Source: a virus. Taken from it: a stretch of 23,606 nucleotides of DNA. The position numbers and the translations under genes are program-made. Within the stretch, counting starts at the first letter, position 1, and every line of letters starts with the position of its first letter. The notes beneath the pieces are model-generated. The model ran no database searches and was not told where the DNA came from. It worked only from the letters and a program-made list of their open reading frames with translations. Below, piece by piece: positions 1-7,784 of this stretch. Where the stretch lies: IMG/VR virus record IMGVR_UViG_3300026078_000460, positions 1 to 23,606 of that record; one strand, written 5' to 3'.

Positions 1-6
1 ATAGAT

Positions 7-115
7 AACTCACACCGATTCACGAAAACTCACGGATGAGGGCGCACGAGTACTAACTGGCAGTTAAATCACAGTTACTCGTAGCAAATTCACATGCGAG
101 CGCCCGGGGATTCAC
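7..115. repeat. Phased RAHTCAC repeat array
   Basis: Six copies of RAHTCAC (GTGADTY on the minus strand) start at 7, 17, 27, 66, 87 and 109. The first three are exactly 10 bp apart and the last three about 21-22 bp apart, so most lie on the same face of the helix. A CAGTTA pair also occurs at 61 and 72. I see no gene in 1-155. Such phased arrays are typical of iterons or multi-site operators; the role here is inference. Confidence 0.5.
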
Positions 116-127
116 ACCCCCGGGCGC
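100..127 (-). terminator. Hairpin downstream of the primase-polymerase gene
   Basis: A perfect 10-bp GC stem (GCGCCCGGGG at 100-109 with its complement at 118-127) encloses an 8-nt loop, 29 bp past the stop codon of the primase-polymerase gene. No U-tract follows on the minus strand, so it is a terminator candidate by position and stem only. Confidence 0.55.
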
Positions 128-155
128 GTGATCCTACTGTGCTACCTACGTGCAT

Positions 156-2627
156 CTAGTCTTCTTCAGACAGGTCGTACCCGGCCTTCTCCAGGATCTG
201 GGCGGTAAAGGCCGCCGGAATCTCGGTGTAGCGGGCCCGGCCGGAGTCGTCGTGAGTCTTAGGCCCGTACTTCTTGACGTGGGACGGCCCGCAGCCGATC
301 GCTTTCAGCTCGGTCTCGATTGCAGGCTCGGATCCCAGCTGGCGCTCTCGCGCGGACAGATTGTGCCTGTCGTGCCAGCGGTCGGCCAGCGTACCCACGT
401 GCACCCACACCGTGGCCGTGCGCTCGTTGTAGTAAGCAGGCTGCTTTCCCTTGGGAGAGGTGGGCATGCCACCACCCGCCGTCCGCAGCGCCCACGGGAT
501 GATCTCATTCACAGCAAGGTTGGCTGCCCCGGTGTCTGCCTGGCTCTCGGCCCAGGCGTCTACTCGCGCGACATGCTCCTCGTCACCGGTTACCGCCGAC
601 AAGATACGGGCACCCATCCGCAGAATGGCCATCTTGTCCGCGTGGCGTCCGGCACCGGGGGGGCGCAGAGAAGCCAGGAGAGACAGACGGGGAGCCTCAG
701 ACAGCACCAGGGCCACTACGGACCCGGCTACCGCTGTGAGGCCAGCTACGTGGCCCCCGTACCGTGCGGACAGCTCCACCACGTCGTCCCACTGCGGGCG
801 CTCCGGATCTCGCAACGACCGGCGTCCCTTGGGGGACCCGAACGACAGCTTCACCGCCCGGTCATGCATCGCTTTCTCGGACATCATAGTGCCCGACCCC
901 TCGCCCGACACCAGAATCGGCGACAGCAACGTAACCCGCTCGGTCGACTTGTTGTCCCCAGATTTCTTGCCCCGGTTTCCCTCCGAGGTAGCCTGGCGGA
1001 TGATGTCTACCACCTGGCCGCCGGACAGGTCAGTGAGGTCGTCCAGCCATGCTATGCCGTTACGGTGGGCAGCCACCGCGTCACGGAAACTGGCTGCTGT
1101 ATGCTGTCCAGGCCCGTCCTTGGACCCGGCCAGCGCCACCATCATCGCGAAGAATCCGGTAGTCTTACCGGACTCCGACCCCGCTTCCAGCATCATGAAC
1201 GGGAACAGCGAAGCCGGATACCGGCCCTTCAGAATGGACATCGCCCACCAGGCGCCGAACACCGACGCCACCGTCTCTTCTTGGAAGGTCAACACCTCAC
1301 GCAGCACCTGTACCGCTTCATCCTTCGGGCAGACACCGTATCGATAGTTGACCCAGCCGGACAGGTGCGCGGCCGGAACCACAGTCCGATGCGGCACTAC
1401 ACCGCCTCCCTCCACCAACCCATCCGGAGTGAGAAACGACCCATCCTCCTGGTGACCGTAATGCGTAGCTACCTGTGCCGCTTCAGGGTTCTGCGCCAGC
1501 AAGTACCGGATCAGCCGGGTGCCGTAAGCGACTTTACACAGATCCTGGGGATGTCCGACGATTCCGATGTGATGAGCGGCCAACCAGACATTCAGTCGGT
1601 TGATGTTTCCCAGAACTTCGGCTCGCAGGGGCTCGTTGAGGTAAGTGGTATGGGCGGTCTCTACGTCGACATAGAACACCCGCTCGTCTTTTTCTTGGAC
1701 GACACGCCGGGCGTGGATGTCGAAATCTGCCCACTCTACCGCGTATATGTTGCCGTCTTCGGCCTTGCGCCGGGTGTATAGCTTGCCGTCCCGACCGGCC
1801 AGCCAGCCGGATGCGGCTTCATGTGGTAGTTCCCCCGAGCGGTTTTTCTCCCGGTCCCACACAGACTCCGCAGTCTTCTGAATCTCACCATCGTCCATCG
1901 GATCCGGCAGGTTCTGTCCGATGTACTGCATCAGTTCCAGGTAGGCGTCCTGCATCGGGCCGGGCCACAGTCGAGCCAAGTGCCCGCCGACCTTGGTCAG
2001 CCAGTTGTTTCGCCCACCTTCGCTCGGAGGATCTGCCAGTAGACCGGTGAGAGTGCTGCCCGGGGTTCGCTTCTCCCGCGCCCGGTCCAACGATTTAACA
2101 TTGGAGTCCTTGTGGGGGGAGTGGCGTAGCGCCTCCGGCACGTCGAGCAATTCTCCGCCTGCCCACTCATACACACGGCCGGAGGCATGTACGGACGGCG
2201 GCACCACTACACCACCCCCGTCCGCCCGCAGATCGTATCCGAGATCATTGTCGGAGTGGCATTCCCACGGCCGATCGTCGTCGTCCGGGATTCGGAAGTG
2301 CAGGTGGTATCCCTTGCCGGTGCTAACTCGCAGCGCCCGGTCAAATACGTCGGGGCCGATCTTGTCGCGCCAGTAATCTCCCGCCTCAGGTTTGTCGATG
2401 TCTAGAACCACCCGCTTGGAGATCTGGCCGCACGCCAGCCACAGCCCTTCGGCATCGAACTGAGCAGCCGCCAGCTGGGGCCACGGGTTGCGTTGCTTTT
2501 CTACCCAGGTCTTTTGCCACTTGATCCCCAGATCTCCAGGGTTCTTACCGCCCGCAGGCAAGGGGAAAACGTACGCCCCTTGTTCGAACAGCTCCCGCCA
2601 CTGTTCCTCCACCTGCGTGTTGCGCAT
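156..2627 (-). CDS. Bifunctional primase-polymerase / helicase
   Basis: This 823-aa protein probably primes and unwinds DNA at the phage replication fork. The N-terminus matches the Prim-Pol (AEP) family: a metal-binding VVLDID at residues 73-78, the STGKGYHLHF histidine motif at 102-111, and GGGVVVPPS at about 137-145. Residues around 200-260 (GGRNNWL then an EIQKTAESVW segment) resemble a PriCT-type primase C-terminal domain. The C-terminal half is a P-loop ATPase with Walker A AGSESGKTT at 482-490 and Walker B IAWLDD at 525-530, resembling DUF927-type phage helicases. The ATG at 2627 follows an AAGGGCGGG ribosome site. It is the last gene of the minus-strand replication run, with hairpins on both sides. 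The GGGVVV codons coincide with one copy of the 13-bp dispersed repeat. Confidence 0.9.
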   Translation of the reverse strand: MRNTQVEEQWRELFEQGAYVFPLPAGGKNPGDLGIKWQKTWVEKQRNPWPQLAAAQFDAEGLWLACGQISKRVVLDIDKPEAGDYWRDKIGPDVFDRALRVSTGKGYHLHFRIPDDDDRPWECHSDNDLGYDLRADGGGVVVPPSVHASGRVYEWAGGELLDVPEALRHSPHKDSNVKSLDRAREKRTPGSTLTGLLADPPSEGGRNNWLTKVGGHLARLWPGPMQDAYLELMQYIGQNLPDPMDDGEIQKTAESVWDREKNRSGELPHEAASGWLAGRDGKLYTRRKAEDGNIYAVEWADFDIHARRVVQEKDERVFYVDVETAHTTYLNEPLRAEVLGNINRLNVWLAAHHIGIVGHPQDLCKVAYGTRLIRYLLAQNPEAAQVATHYGHQEDGSFLTPDGLVEGGGVVPHRTVVPAAHLSGWVNYRYGVCPKDEAVQVLREVLTFQEETVASVFGAWWAMSILKGRYPASLFPFMMLEAGSESGKTTGFFAMMVALAGSKDGPGQHTAASFRDAVAAHRNGIAWLDDLTDLSGGQVVDIIRQATSEGNRGKKSGDNKSTERVTLLSPILVSGEGSGTMMSEKAMHDRAVKLSFGSPKGRRSLRDPERPQWDDVVELSARYGGHVAGLTAVAGSVVALVLSEAPRLSLLASLRPPGAGRHADKMAILRMGARILSAVTGDEEHVARVDAWAESQADTGAANLAVNEIIPWALRTAGGGMPTSPKGKQPAYYNERTATVWVHVGTLADRWHDRHNLSARERQLGSEPAIETELKAIGCGPSHVKKYGPKTHDDSGRARYTEIPAAFTAQILEKAGYDLSEED
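2207..2219 (-). repeat. Dispersed motif GGGGGTGGTGTAG, copy 1
   Basis: Exact 13-mer on the minus strand inside the primase-polymerase gene, where it encodes Gly-Gly-Gly-Val-Val of the Prim-Pol motif. Confidence 0.6.
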
Positions 2628-2683
2628 GCGGCACCCGCCCTTTTGTATTAGAAGAGACCAACACCGAGTGTATAGGAGATGCG

Positions 2684-2722
2684 GCAGCCCCCGCCGTCCA
2701 ACATGGGAACGGCGGGGGCTGC
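2684..2722 (-). terminator. Strong hairpin between the ssDNA-binding-like and primase genes
   Basis: Perfect 14-bp stem (2684-2697 with 2709-2722, left arm GCAGCCCCCGCCGT) around an 11-nt loop, 22 bp after the stop of the ssDNA-binding-like gene. There is no T-run after it on the minus strand. It could stop or attenuate transcription before the primase gene or protect the upstream mRNA 3' end. The 56 bp between it and the primase start holds AT-rich -10-like stretches but no convincing promoter. Confidence 0.7.
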
Positions 2723-2744
2723 AGGTTGTGCGTGTGCCCGCGTG

Positions 2745-3227
2745 CTAGAACAGCGGGACGTCGTCCTCGACGGGCTTCTTCGACTTGCCGCTCTTCGACC
2801 CGGCCTTGTCGGCGCCGGGGGTGCTCACGGTGGCCTGGCTGTACGGCAGAACCTGGCGGATCTCGTTGCCGATGTCCCCCTTGCGGCTACCGCCCCCGAT
2901 GATCTTCTGGACGATCATCAGCTTCACCGGCTTGCCGATCAGGTCATCGGTGTCGGTGTCGGCCGCCACGCCGAAGGCCTCGAAGACCTCCTTCAGCTTC
3001 CACATGGCCTTGTCCGACAGCGAGGTGTTCAGCCAGGCGTTCCGGCCCTCGAACTCCCCGTCCGTTGTGATCTTGAAGGTCCACTTCCAGTAGATGCCGT
3101 TGGTGCCGTCGCCGGTCTCCACCTCGCCGTCCAGCACGGCGTCGTAGATGCCCTCCGGCATTGCCTCGAAGTTACCACCTTCGGCCTCCTCGACCTTGGC
3201 GGCCGTGGCGCTGTTCAGCTTGGGCAT
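2745..3227 (-). CDS. ssDNA-binding-like protein (DUF669-type)
   Basis: The 160-aa product probably coats single-stranded DNA for the neighbouring recombinase and replication proteins. Two things point there: a central beta-rich segment (EGIYDAVLDGEVETGDG, then a WKWTFKITTDGEFEGR stretch) like OB-fold phage proteins of the DUF669 type, and an acidic-hydrophobic end, VEDDVPLF, that mimics the partner-binding tail of bacterial SSB. The start was set at the ATG at 3227, which has GAAAGG upstream. A longer ORF begins at 3308, but its first 27 residues look like untranslated leader. It lies 84 bp downstream of a RecA-fold ATPase of the kind usually paired with such a protein. The family assignment is from pattern recognition and was not searched. 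Confidence 0.72.
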   Translation of the reverse strand: MPKLNSATAAKVEEAEGGNFEAMPEGIYDAVLDGEVETGDGTNGIYWKWTFKITTDGEFEGRNAWLNTSLSDKAMWKLKEVFEAFGVAADTDTDDLIGKPVKLMIVQKIIGGGSRKGDIGNEIRQVLPYSQATVSTPGADKAGSKSGKSKKPVEDDVPLF

Positions 3228-3311
3228 TTCGTTGTTCCTTTCACGATAGCCAGTGGGGTTCGTCCGTCTGCTGGCCCCATGGTAGACGATAGCTTGTCCG
3301 GGAGTCAATCC

Positions 3312-4250
3312 CTACGCCGCAGCCGAATCCTCGTCGGCGGGCTTGTCTTCCGGCGCCTTCTCGTCGCCGTCCTCCTTGAACGGCTGCGGATCCGGACGCG
3401 CCGCGCGCACGCGACTGACGTACTGGCCCTGTGCCCAGTCCGAATCCAGGTCCAGCTCTTCGAAGATGACCTGGGCGACCCGGTGGAATGACGGATTGGC
3501 CAGCACGGCGGGCAGCCCTCCCAGGCGGTCCTTGCCCTTGTACTTGCCGGTGTCACGGAACACGCCGAGGTACCCCGAGGAATCTTCCACGCCGGGGGCT
3601 CTTGAGCAGAATCCGACCACATCCACGAATCCGCGCAGCTGGGTGCCGAATTTCGGCGGCAGCTGGGGCAGCATCTCCAGGCCGTCACCGCTGGAAGACA
3701 CCTCGCGTTTGGTCAGCGCGGTGAACGCGGTATGGCACGGCAGATCTCGGAACCGGCGCGTGATCCGGCGCAACTGCTCGGTCACGATGCCGCGCTCGGG
3801 AAGCTCCACCAGGAACTCGTTGTCGTCGACGTCCTGGATCAGAGACCCGTCCCGGGCGGTGACCTTCCTGCGCGCCTTCTCATGCCGGATGCCGACCTGC
3901 TCGCCGATGAACGTGTCGTGGATCTCGGTGATCGAATCGAAGATCACCCCGGCGACATCTTGGCCGTCCTCCAGTTCCTGCCTCAGGTACCAGTAGAACT
4001 CCTCGATGTCCTTGTAGCAGGACACCTGCACCGGCCGTATGTTCTTGACCGGGATACCCAGCTTCTTCAACGGCCGGGCTTTTGCACCGGACTCGACGTC
4101 CAGCAGGTAGACCACGCCGAGGTGGGCCATGGCGGCGGCGGCGGAGGTCTTGCCCGACCCTGGCTCGCCGTAGTACAGGATGTTCAAGTACTCGGCCATC
4201 TCGTCCAAAGACTGGCTGTACTTCTTATCCTTCTTCTTGTTCTCGCTCAA
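3312..4250 (-). CDS. Sak4-like RecA-fold ATPase
   Basis: The 312-aa protein is a P-loop ATPase of the phage AAA_24/Sak4 type, which act as single-strand annealing or strand-exchange proteins. Walker A GEPGSGKT is at residues 28-35, an acidic strand end (YLLDVES) near 49-54, and the Walker B segment GVIFDSIT at 101-108. The C-terminal 30 residues are acidic, proline-rich and probably disordered. The start is TTG at 4250, preceded by a weak AGAGAG. An internal ATG 17 codons on would still keep the P-loop. It sits directly upstream of the ssDNA-binding-like gene and two genes below a Cas4-like nuclease, which together look like a recombination set. Confidence 0.82.
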   Translation of the reverse strand: MSENKKKDKKYSQSLDEMAEYLNILYYGEPGSGKTSAAAAMAHLGVVYLLDVESGAKARPLKKLGIPVKNIRPVQVSCYKDIEEFYWYLRQELEDGQDVAGVIFDSITEIHDTFIGEQVGIRHEKARRKVTARDGSLIQDVDDNEFLVELPERGIVTEQLRRITRRFRDLPCHTAFTALTKREVSSSGDGLEMLPQLPPKFGTQLRGFVDVVGFCSRAPGVEDSSGYLGVFRDTGKYKGKDRLGGLPAVLANPSFHRVAQVIFEELDLDSDWAQGQYVSRVRAARPDPQPFKEDGDEKAPEDKPADEDSAAA

Positions 4251-4574
4251 CTCTGCTCTCTCTGGTGGGTTGATGATCGATGTAGTTTGATCTTGTTCTA
4301 TTCTGTCTGCTTCTTGTGTGGCCGGGGTGGCAGCCGGAATCCAACCGGCTTAGCGACGGGAAAGAACCCTGTGTCGGGAGATGAACAAACCGACGCAGGA
4401 TGTACCGCCTGTACTCCGGTGCTTGCCGAGCACTACTTGGCCAATCTCGGATCGCACCTCTGCCACCACCCCGGCCGCCCCTTCACCGGGGAACCGCCGC
4501 AGACCAGCTATTCCCTGTGGGCGCAGCACATTCTGGGCTACGCCGCTATCGTCTCATACCGCCGGGCGAGCTGT
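4251..4574. other. 324-bp gap; possible small Cys/His-rich plus-strand ORF
   Basis: No minus-strand gene is convincing here, although the flanking genes are minus strand. On the plus strand a GTG at 4371, preceded by GGGAAAG, opens a 107-codon frame to 4694. It encodes a CTAC pair and an HLCHH cluster that could bind zinc, but its 3' part runs antisense to the small membrane protein gene. An ATG at 4381 opens an 85-codon frame in another phase. A 6-bp hairpin (AGCCGG at 4332, CCGGCT at 4345) lies between. The gap may instead hold the promoter or leader of the ATPase gene; I found no good -35/-10 pair. Confidence 0.3.
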
Positions 4575-4766
4575 CTATCTGGGCCAATGGAACACCGCGC
4601 GCGTGGTGTTGAACGCCCGGACGCTGCCTACTACGTAAGCCTCATAGAACCACACCAGGGTCCACACCAAGAGCCAGGCGCACGCTACCAGTAGCCACCC
4701 GATACCGATGAACGGGACAGCCCACCAGCATACGTGGCGAGAGTGGTGCCGGTATACGTGCAGCAC
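4575..4766 (-). CDS. Small membrane protein
   Basis: A 63-aa protein with a long hydrophobic stretch at about residues 17-44 (PFIGIGWLLVACAWLLV and on), rich in Trp, which should span the membrane once or twice. The GTG at 4766 has a full AGGAGG site 5 nt upstream, overlapping the stop region of the nuclease gene, so translation is well supported despite the small size. I do not recognise the family. Its place between a nuclease and a RecA-fold ATPase is unusual for a membrane protein. Confidence 0.7.
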   Translation of the reverse strand: MLHVYRHHSRHVCWWAVPFIGIGWLLVACAWLLVWTLVWFYEAYVVGSVRAFNTTRAVFHWPR

Positions 4767-4774
4767 GGATCCTC

Positions 4775-5659
4775 CTAGTGCCGGGTGTCGTCCTGGATGT
4801 AGCCGGTGTCCAGCAGGAACTGGCGCTCTCGCGCGGCGTCGGTCTTACGTCCTAGCAGGCACGCCTCCAGGAACTGGGTGCACTTCCACTGGCACCGGTC
4901 AGCGTCCGGGTGGCGCTCAGCGATCGCCTTGGCGGCGTATGCCTTGCGGGCGGTGGCGTAGGCCTCCTGAGCGATGGTAGACAGCTCCCGATCGGTGCGT
5001 GCCAGCATCGGACGGTCGAATCGCTCGGTCAGCGTCATCTCCCGCTTCAGCCGGGTGGATCGTGCCGCGTTCCAGATCGCGCCGAACGCCTCGTATCCCA
5101 GCTCGCGCATGCCCCACAGGTAGAAGCTGAACTGGTCGGCCATGTCCAGATTTTTCTGCTTGGGAAGATCGGCGCCGGTCTTGTGGTCGACGATGAACAG
5201 ACGGCCGCGCATCGACCGGATCCTGACAATCAGGTCGATCTGCATCTTCAAGGTGAACCTGGACCGCCTGCCCTGCTTGGTCAGCAGCGGCACCTCCAGC
5301 TTCTGCTCGACACCTCGGATCTCCCAGTCGTCGTCAGCCCCGTACCGGTTGACGTACCCATCGTACATCCACCAGATCAGCTCGGCATACTCGTTGTCGT
5401 TGCCGCCCCACTCGGTCGACCACTCGGTCAGCCACTTCTCAGCAGCCAGCCGAGCGGAGATCAGGTCACCCGGACGTTCCATCAGAGACCGATAGTGGCC
5501 CTCCATCACCTTGTGGTACAGGCTGCCCTTCTGCAGGGACGGGCTGGTGGTCTTGCCCACCCACCTCTGCTTGTAGGCCAGGTCGTGCTTGTGGGGGCAG
5601 TCTCGGTACGTGTCGATCTCTGACCATGAGATCGTGACCGGATCGATCCGACGCGTCAC
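4775..5659 (-). CDS. Cas4-like PD-(D/E)XK nuclease with Fe-S cysteines
   Basis: The 294-aa product is a probable Cas4/RecB-family exonuclease. The N-terminus has the family signature SWSEIDTYRDCP (residues 11-22). Nuclease-core candidates are H49, E118, D142 in QIDLIV, D158 and K160 in VDHKTG, and a QFSFYLWG helix near 176. Four cysteines, C21 and C256/C260/C267, fit the Fe-S staple seen in Cas4 and AddB. The start chosen is GTG at 5659: it overlaps the upstream stop as GTGA and has AGGGAG just before it; a frame upstream to 5692 lacks a ribosome site. It probably resects DNA ends for the Sak4-like ATPase downstream. Confidence 0.85.
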   Translation of the reverse strand: MTRRIDPVTISWSEIDTYRDCPHKHDLAYKQRWVGKTTSPSLQKGSLYHKVMEGHYRSLMERPGDLISARLAAEKWLTEWSTEWGGNDNEYAELIWWMYDGYVNRYGADDDWEIRGVEQKLEVPLLTKQGRRSRFTLKMQIDLIVRIRSMRGRLFIVDHKTGADLPKQKNLDMADQFSFYLWGMRELGYEAFGAIWNAARSTRLKREMTLTERFDRPMLARTDRELSTIAQEAYATARKAYAAKAIAERHPDADRCQWKCTQFLEACLLGRKTDAARERQFLLDTGYIQDDTRH

Positions 5660-5949
5660 TTGTTCTCCCTGTCGATCATCTTGGCCGACCACGGGGTCGG
5701 ATGGAACTGGGACACTTCGATTGCTTCGATGATTCGCTGACCGTCGCGTCTCTTTGCGCCCGGTTGGCTGTTCAGCGCCTCCATCAACCCGAGACCGACC
5801 TTCATCGTCCGCTCCTTCTGACGGTCGATCGCCTCCACCACCCCCTGCTGTATCGCGGTCACAGTTATCTCAACCCAATCCGGGTGAGCGGCCAGCGTCG
5901 AATAGACGACGCTGGCCCACTCCTGTGCCGTTAGTTCGTGGTTGCTCAT
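5656..5949 (-). CDS. Hypothetical protein, 97 aa
   Basis: I do not recognise this protein. It is mostly predicted helix, with a conserved-looking core HPDWVEITVTAIQQGVVEAI (about residues 22-41) and a Lys/Arg-rich second half; it has no membrane segment and no cysteine. Its ATG overlaps the stop of the upstream gene (ATGA at 5946-5949) and its own stop overlaps the GTG of the nuclease (GTGA), so it is translationally coupled on both sides and probably serves the same nucleic-acid operon. Confidence 0.75.
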   Translation of the reverse strand: MSNHELTAQEWASVVYSTLAAHPDWVEITVTAIQQGVVEAIDRQKERTMKVGLGLMEALNSQPGAKRRDGQRIIEAIEVSQFHPTPWSAKMIDRENK

Positions 5950-6659
5950 TTCCGCTTGGCCTTGGTGAACTTGGTATCCGCCACCACGATCTCTTGGCCC
6001 CGGGCCGACCCCTCCAGCAGCCGAATCTGCAGGTTCTCGTTGTCCTGCCTGCGCAGCACCTGGGCCCCGAACTGCCCAGAACGCAGCTTCACCGTTCCGA
6101 CGTCTCCGGAAGTCGGCCGCCGAGTGGCCTGGAATTCCATTATCCGATCGACTCGATCGAGGCTGGCTCGGGTCTTGGCTTCCGCGTCAGACAGCATCGT
6201 GGTGTGTGGCGCGCGGCGTTCCGGCTGAGGCTTGTGCCCCGCCAGCACCTTGTTTCGCCAGAATTCGCTGCCGCCACCCCGGCGCTCGTCGAGCCACTCC
6301 GCGATCGAGATCGCCTGGTCCAGTTCTCCGGTCAGCGGGTGTCGGACCGTGTCGCCCTGGGCGTGAGCGGTCGTCAGGATGGACTTGAACCGGGCGTCAT
6401 GGCCGGAGCGGAACAGGCCGCCCGCCTTCGCCGCCAGTTGCTCGCCGCATCCGCATCCGCACACTTTGGCGCGAGCGGGGGTGGTGGAGGTACCGGGCTG
6501 CTCGGCTTTCGGCGAGACCTTGTTGGCGTGCTTCTGAGCCTTGCCGTAGGCAGCACTGGGCGAAGACCCGGTGAACTTCTCGCCGCAGACGCACGGGGTG
6601 TTCCACTTGCCGTTCAGCTCGAAGGACTCGGCAGGCCGGTGCTCAATCGTGGTGTTCAT
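5946..6659 (-). CDS. Zinc-binding protein of unknown function
   Basis: The 237-aa product carries two Cys/His clusters: CVC at residues 23-25 with H44, and CGCGC at 67-71 followed by FRSGHDARF (H87). The second motif recurs in actinophage proteins of unknown role and probably binds zinc. The C-terminal 60 residues (from about GTVKLRSGQF) look like a small beta barrel of the kind that binds nucleic acid or peptides. The ATG has GAAAGG about 12 nt upstream. It is first of a tightly coupled set ending in the Cas4-like nuclease. The 115 bp upstream (6660-6774) holds no gene; TAGAAT and CATACT occur on the minus strand but without a good -35. Confidence 0.75.
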   Translation of the reverse strand: MNTTIEHRPAESFELNGKWNTPCVCGEKFTGSSPSAAYGKAQKHANKVSPKAEQPGTSTTPARAKVCGCGCGEQLAAKAGGLFRSGHDARFKSILTTAHAQGDTVRHPLTGELDQAISIAEWLDERRGGGSEFWRNKVLAGHKPQPERRAPHTTMLSDAEAKTRASLDRVDRIMEFQATRRPTSGDVGTVKLRSGQFGAQVLRRQDNENLQIRLLEGSARGQEIVVADTKFTKAKRK

Positions 6660-6774
6660 CTCGACAGAACCTTTCAGGCCGGTAGGGGAGAATTCTACAG
6701 CGACAGTATGACAGTGGCGGGGCGGAACATGTCAGGCAGACGCGTGGGACCGTACCTACCCGGTGTCCAGGGAC

Positions 6775-7740
6775 TCAGTCCTCGGTCCAGTCGGGGTTCT
6801 TCAGCGACTGCCACAGCGACCGGAACCAGCCGGATGTCTTCTCCTCGGCGTCCTCGGCGGGGACGCCGGTACCGGGTCGGGGCGTCCGAACGGTGCGTCC
6901 CGCGTCCGCGCGGACGCCGGGGGCTTTTGGGGCCTGTGCACCACCTCCCGCCACGGCCTGTTCGACCTTCGGCAGGTTCTGGGTGTCGCTGACGGTGGAC
7001 AGCGCCGACGCCACCAGGTCGTCGTTGGACTGTTTCCGAGCCAGAACGTCGGAGGTGCACGGCGCCATGCTCAGCTTGTTCATGGCACGGTCGGCGTGGG
7101 CAGCGGCCCGTGCTCGGTACGTCTCCGCCGTCACCTGGTCCTGGGCGCGCTGCCGCTCCGTCCACTCCTGGCGTTCTTGCGAGGTGAACCCGTCGTCCGA
7201 CTGGTCGGCCAGGGTCGGTCCTCCCCCGTACGTCACACCCATCGTCATGTCCTTGGCCTTCGCCCGGTTGACGGTGAATTCGTAGTGTTTCGGGGTGACC
7301 TGGTACTCGGGGCCGACATGCTCGAAGGTCAGCCAGACGCCGGGGGCGTAGCCCTTCAGCGGGACATTGCGGCCGGGCAGTGTCACCAGCAGGGTGCCGT
7401 TCGGCAGCACCTTGGCCACCGCATAGTCGAACTTGTCCGGCTCGGGGAACCCATGGGTCCAGACCACCGTGTGATGCGGTCGGACCTGAATCTGTTCGCC
7501 GGTAGAGTCCTCGACCGTAGGCCGCCCGTCCTCGACTGCCGCGACCCAGCCGTACGGGTCGACGTCGGGCGCCTCGGGGGTCTGCGGCTCACCGTCCGGG
7601 CCGTTCGTGCCCTCGGGGTCGGCGTGAGACCACTCCTGCGGGACCGGGTGAGGAGCCGCCCACAGCTCGGTGTCCGGGTCGTCCTTGGCTGACCGAATCA
7701 GCCGTTCGGCCTGTTCCTGCAACTCCTGTGCCGTGGTCAT
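6775..7740 (-). CDS. Hypothetical protein, 321 aa
   Basis: I do not recognise this protein. Residues 1-80 are acidic and Pro-rich (EWSHADPEGTNGPDGEPQTP); about 80-175 form a beta-rich domain (HHTVVWTHGF, LLVTLPGRNVPLKGY, VWLTFEHVG); about 185-240 are charged helix rich in Gln and Arg; the C-terminus is low complexity, ending in WFRSLWQSLKNPDWTED. No catalytic motif or membrane segment is visible. The ATG follows GAGAGGC by about 7 nt. It is the first gene after the tRNA-like element and separated from the next gene by 115 bp. Confidence 0.75.
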   Translation of the reverse strand: MTTAQELQEQAERLIRSAKDDPDTELWAAPHPVPQEWSHADPEGTNGPDGEPQTPEAPDVDPYGWVAAVEDGRPTVEDSTGEQIQVRPHHTVVWTHGFPEPDKFDYAVAKVLPNGTLLVTLPGRNVPLKGYAPGVWLTFEHVGPEYQVTPKHYEFTVNRAKAKDMTMGVTYGGGPTLADQSDDGFTSQERQEWTERQRAQDQVTAETYRARAAAHADRAMNKLSMAPCTSDVLARKQSNDDLVASALSTVSDTQNLPKVEQAVAGGGAQAPKAPGVRADAGRTVRTPRPGTGVPAEDAEEKTSGWFRSLWQSLKNPDWTED

Positions 7741-7784
7741 ATCGATGCCTCTCGTTGTTGTATGGTGCTTTTTTGCATATTGGG

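Noticed and set aside
150-1781. 543-codon plus-strand frame
   Set aside because: It lies wholly antisense to the primase-polymerase gene, whose motifs are clear, and its own product is Arg/His/Pro-rich without any recognisable domain; high GC makes such frames common.
4390-4570. 59-codon minus-strand frame starting GTG
   Set aside because: No ribosome site, no recognisable motif, and competing frames are equally open.
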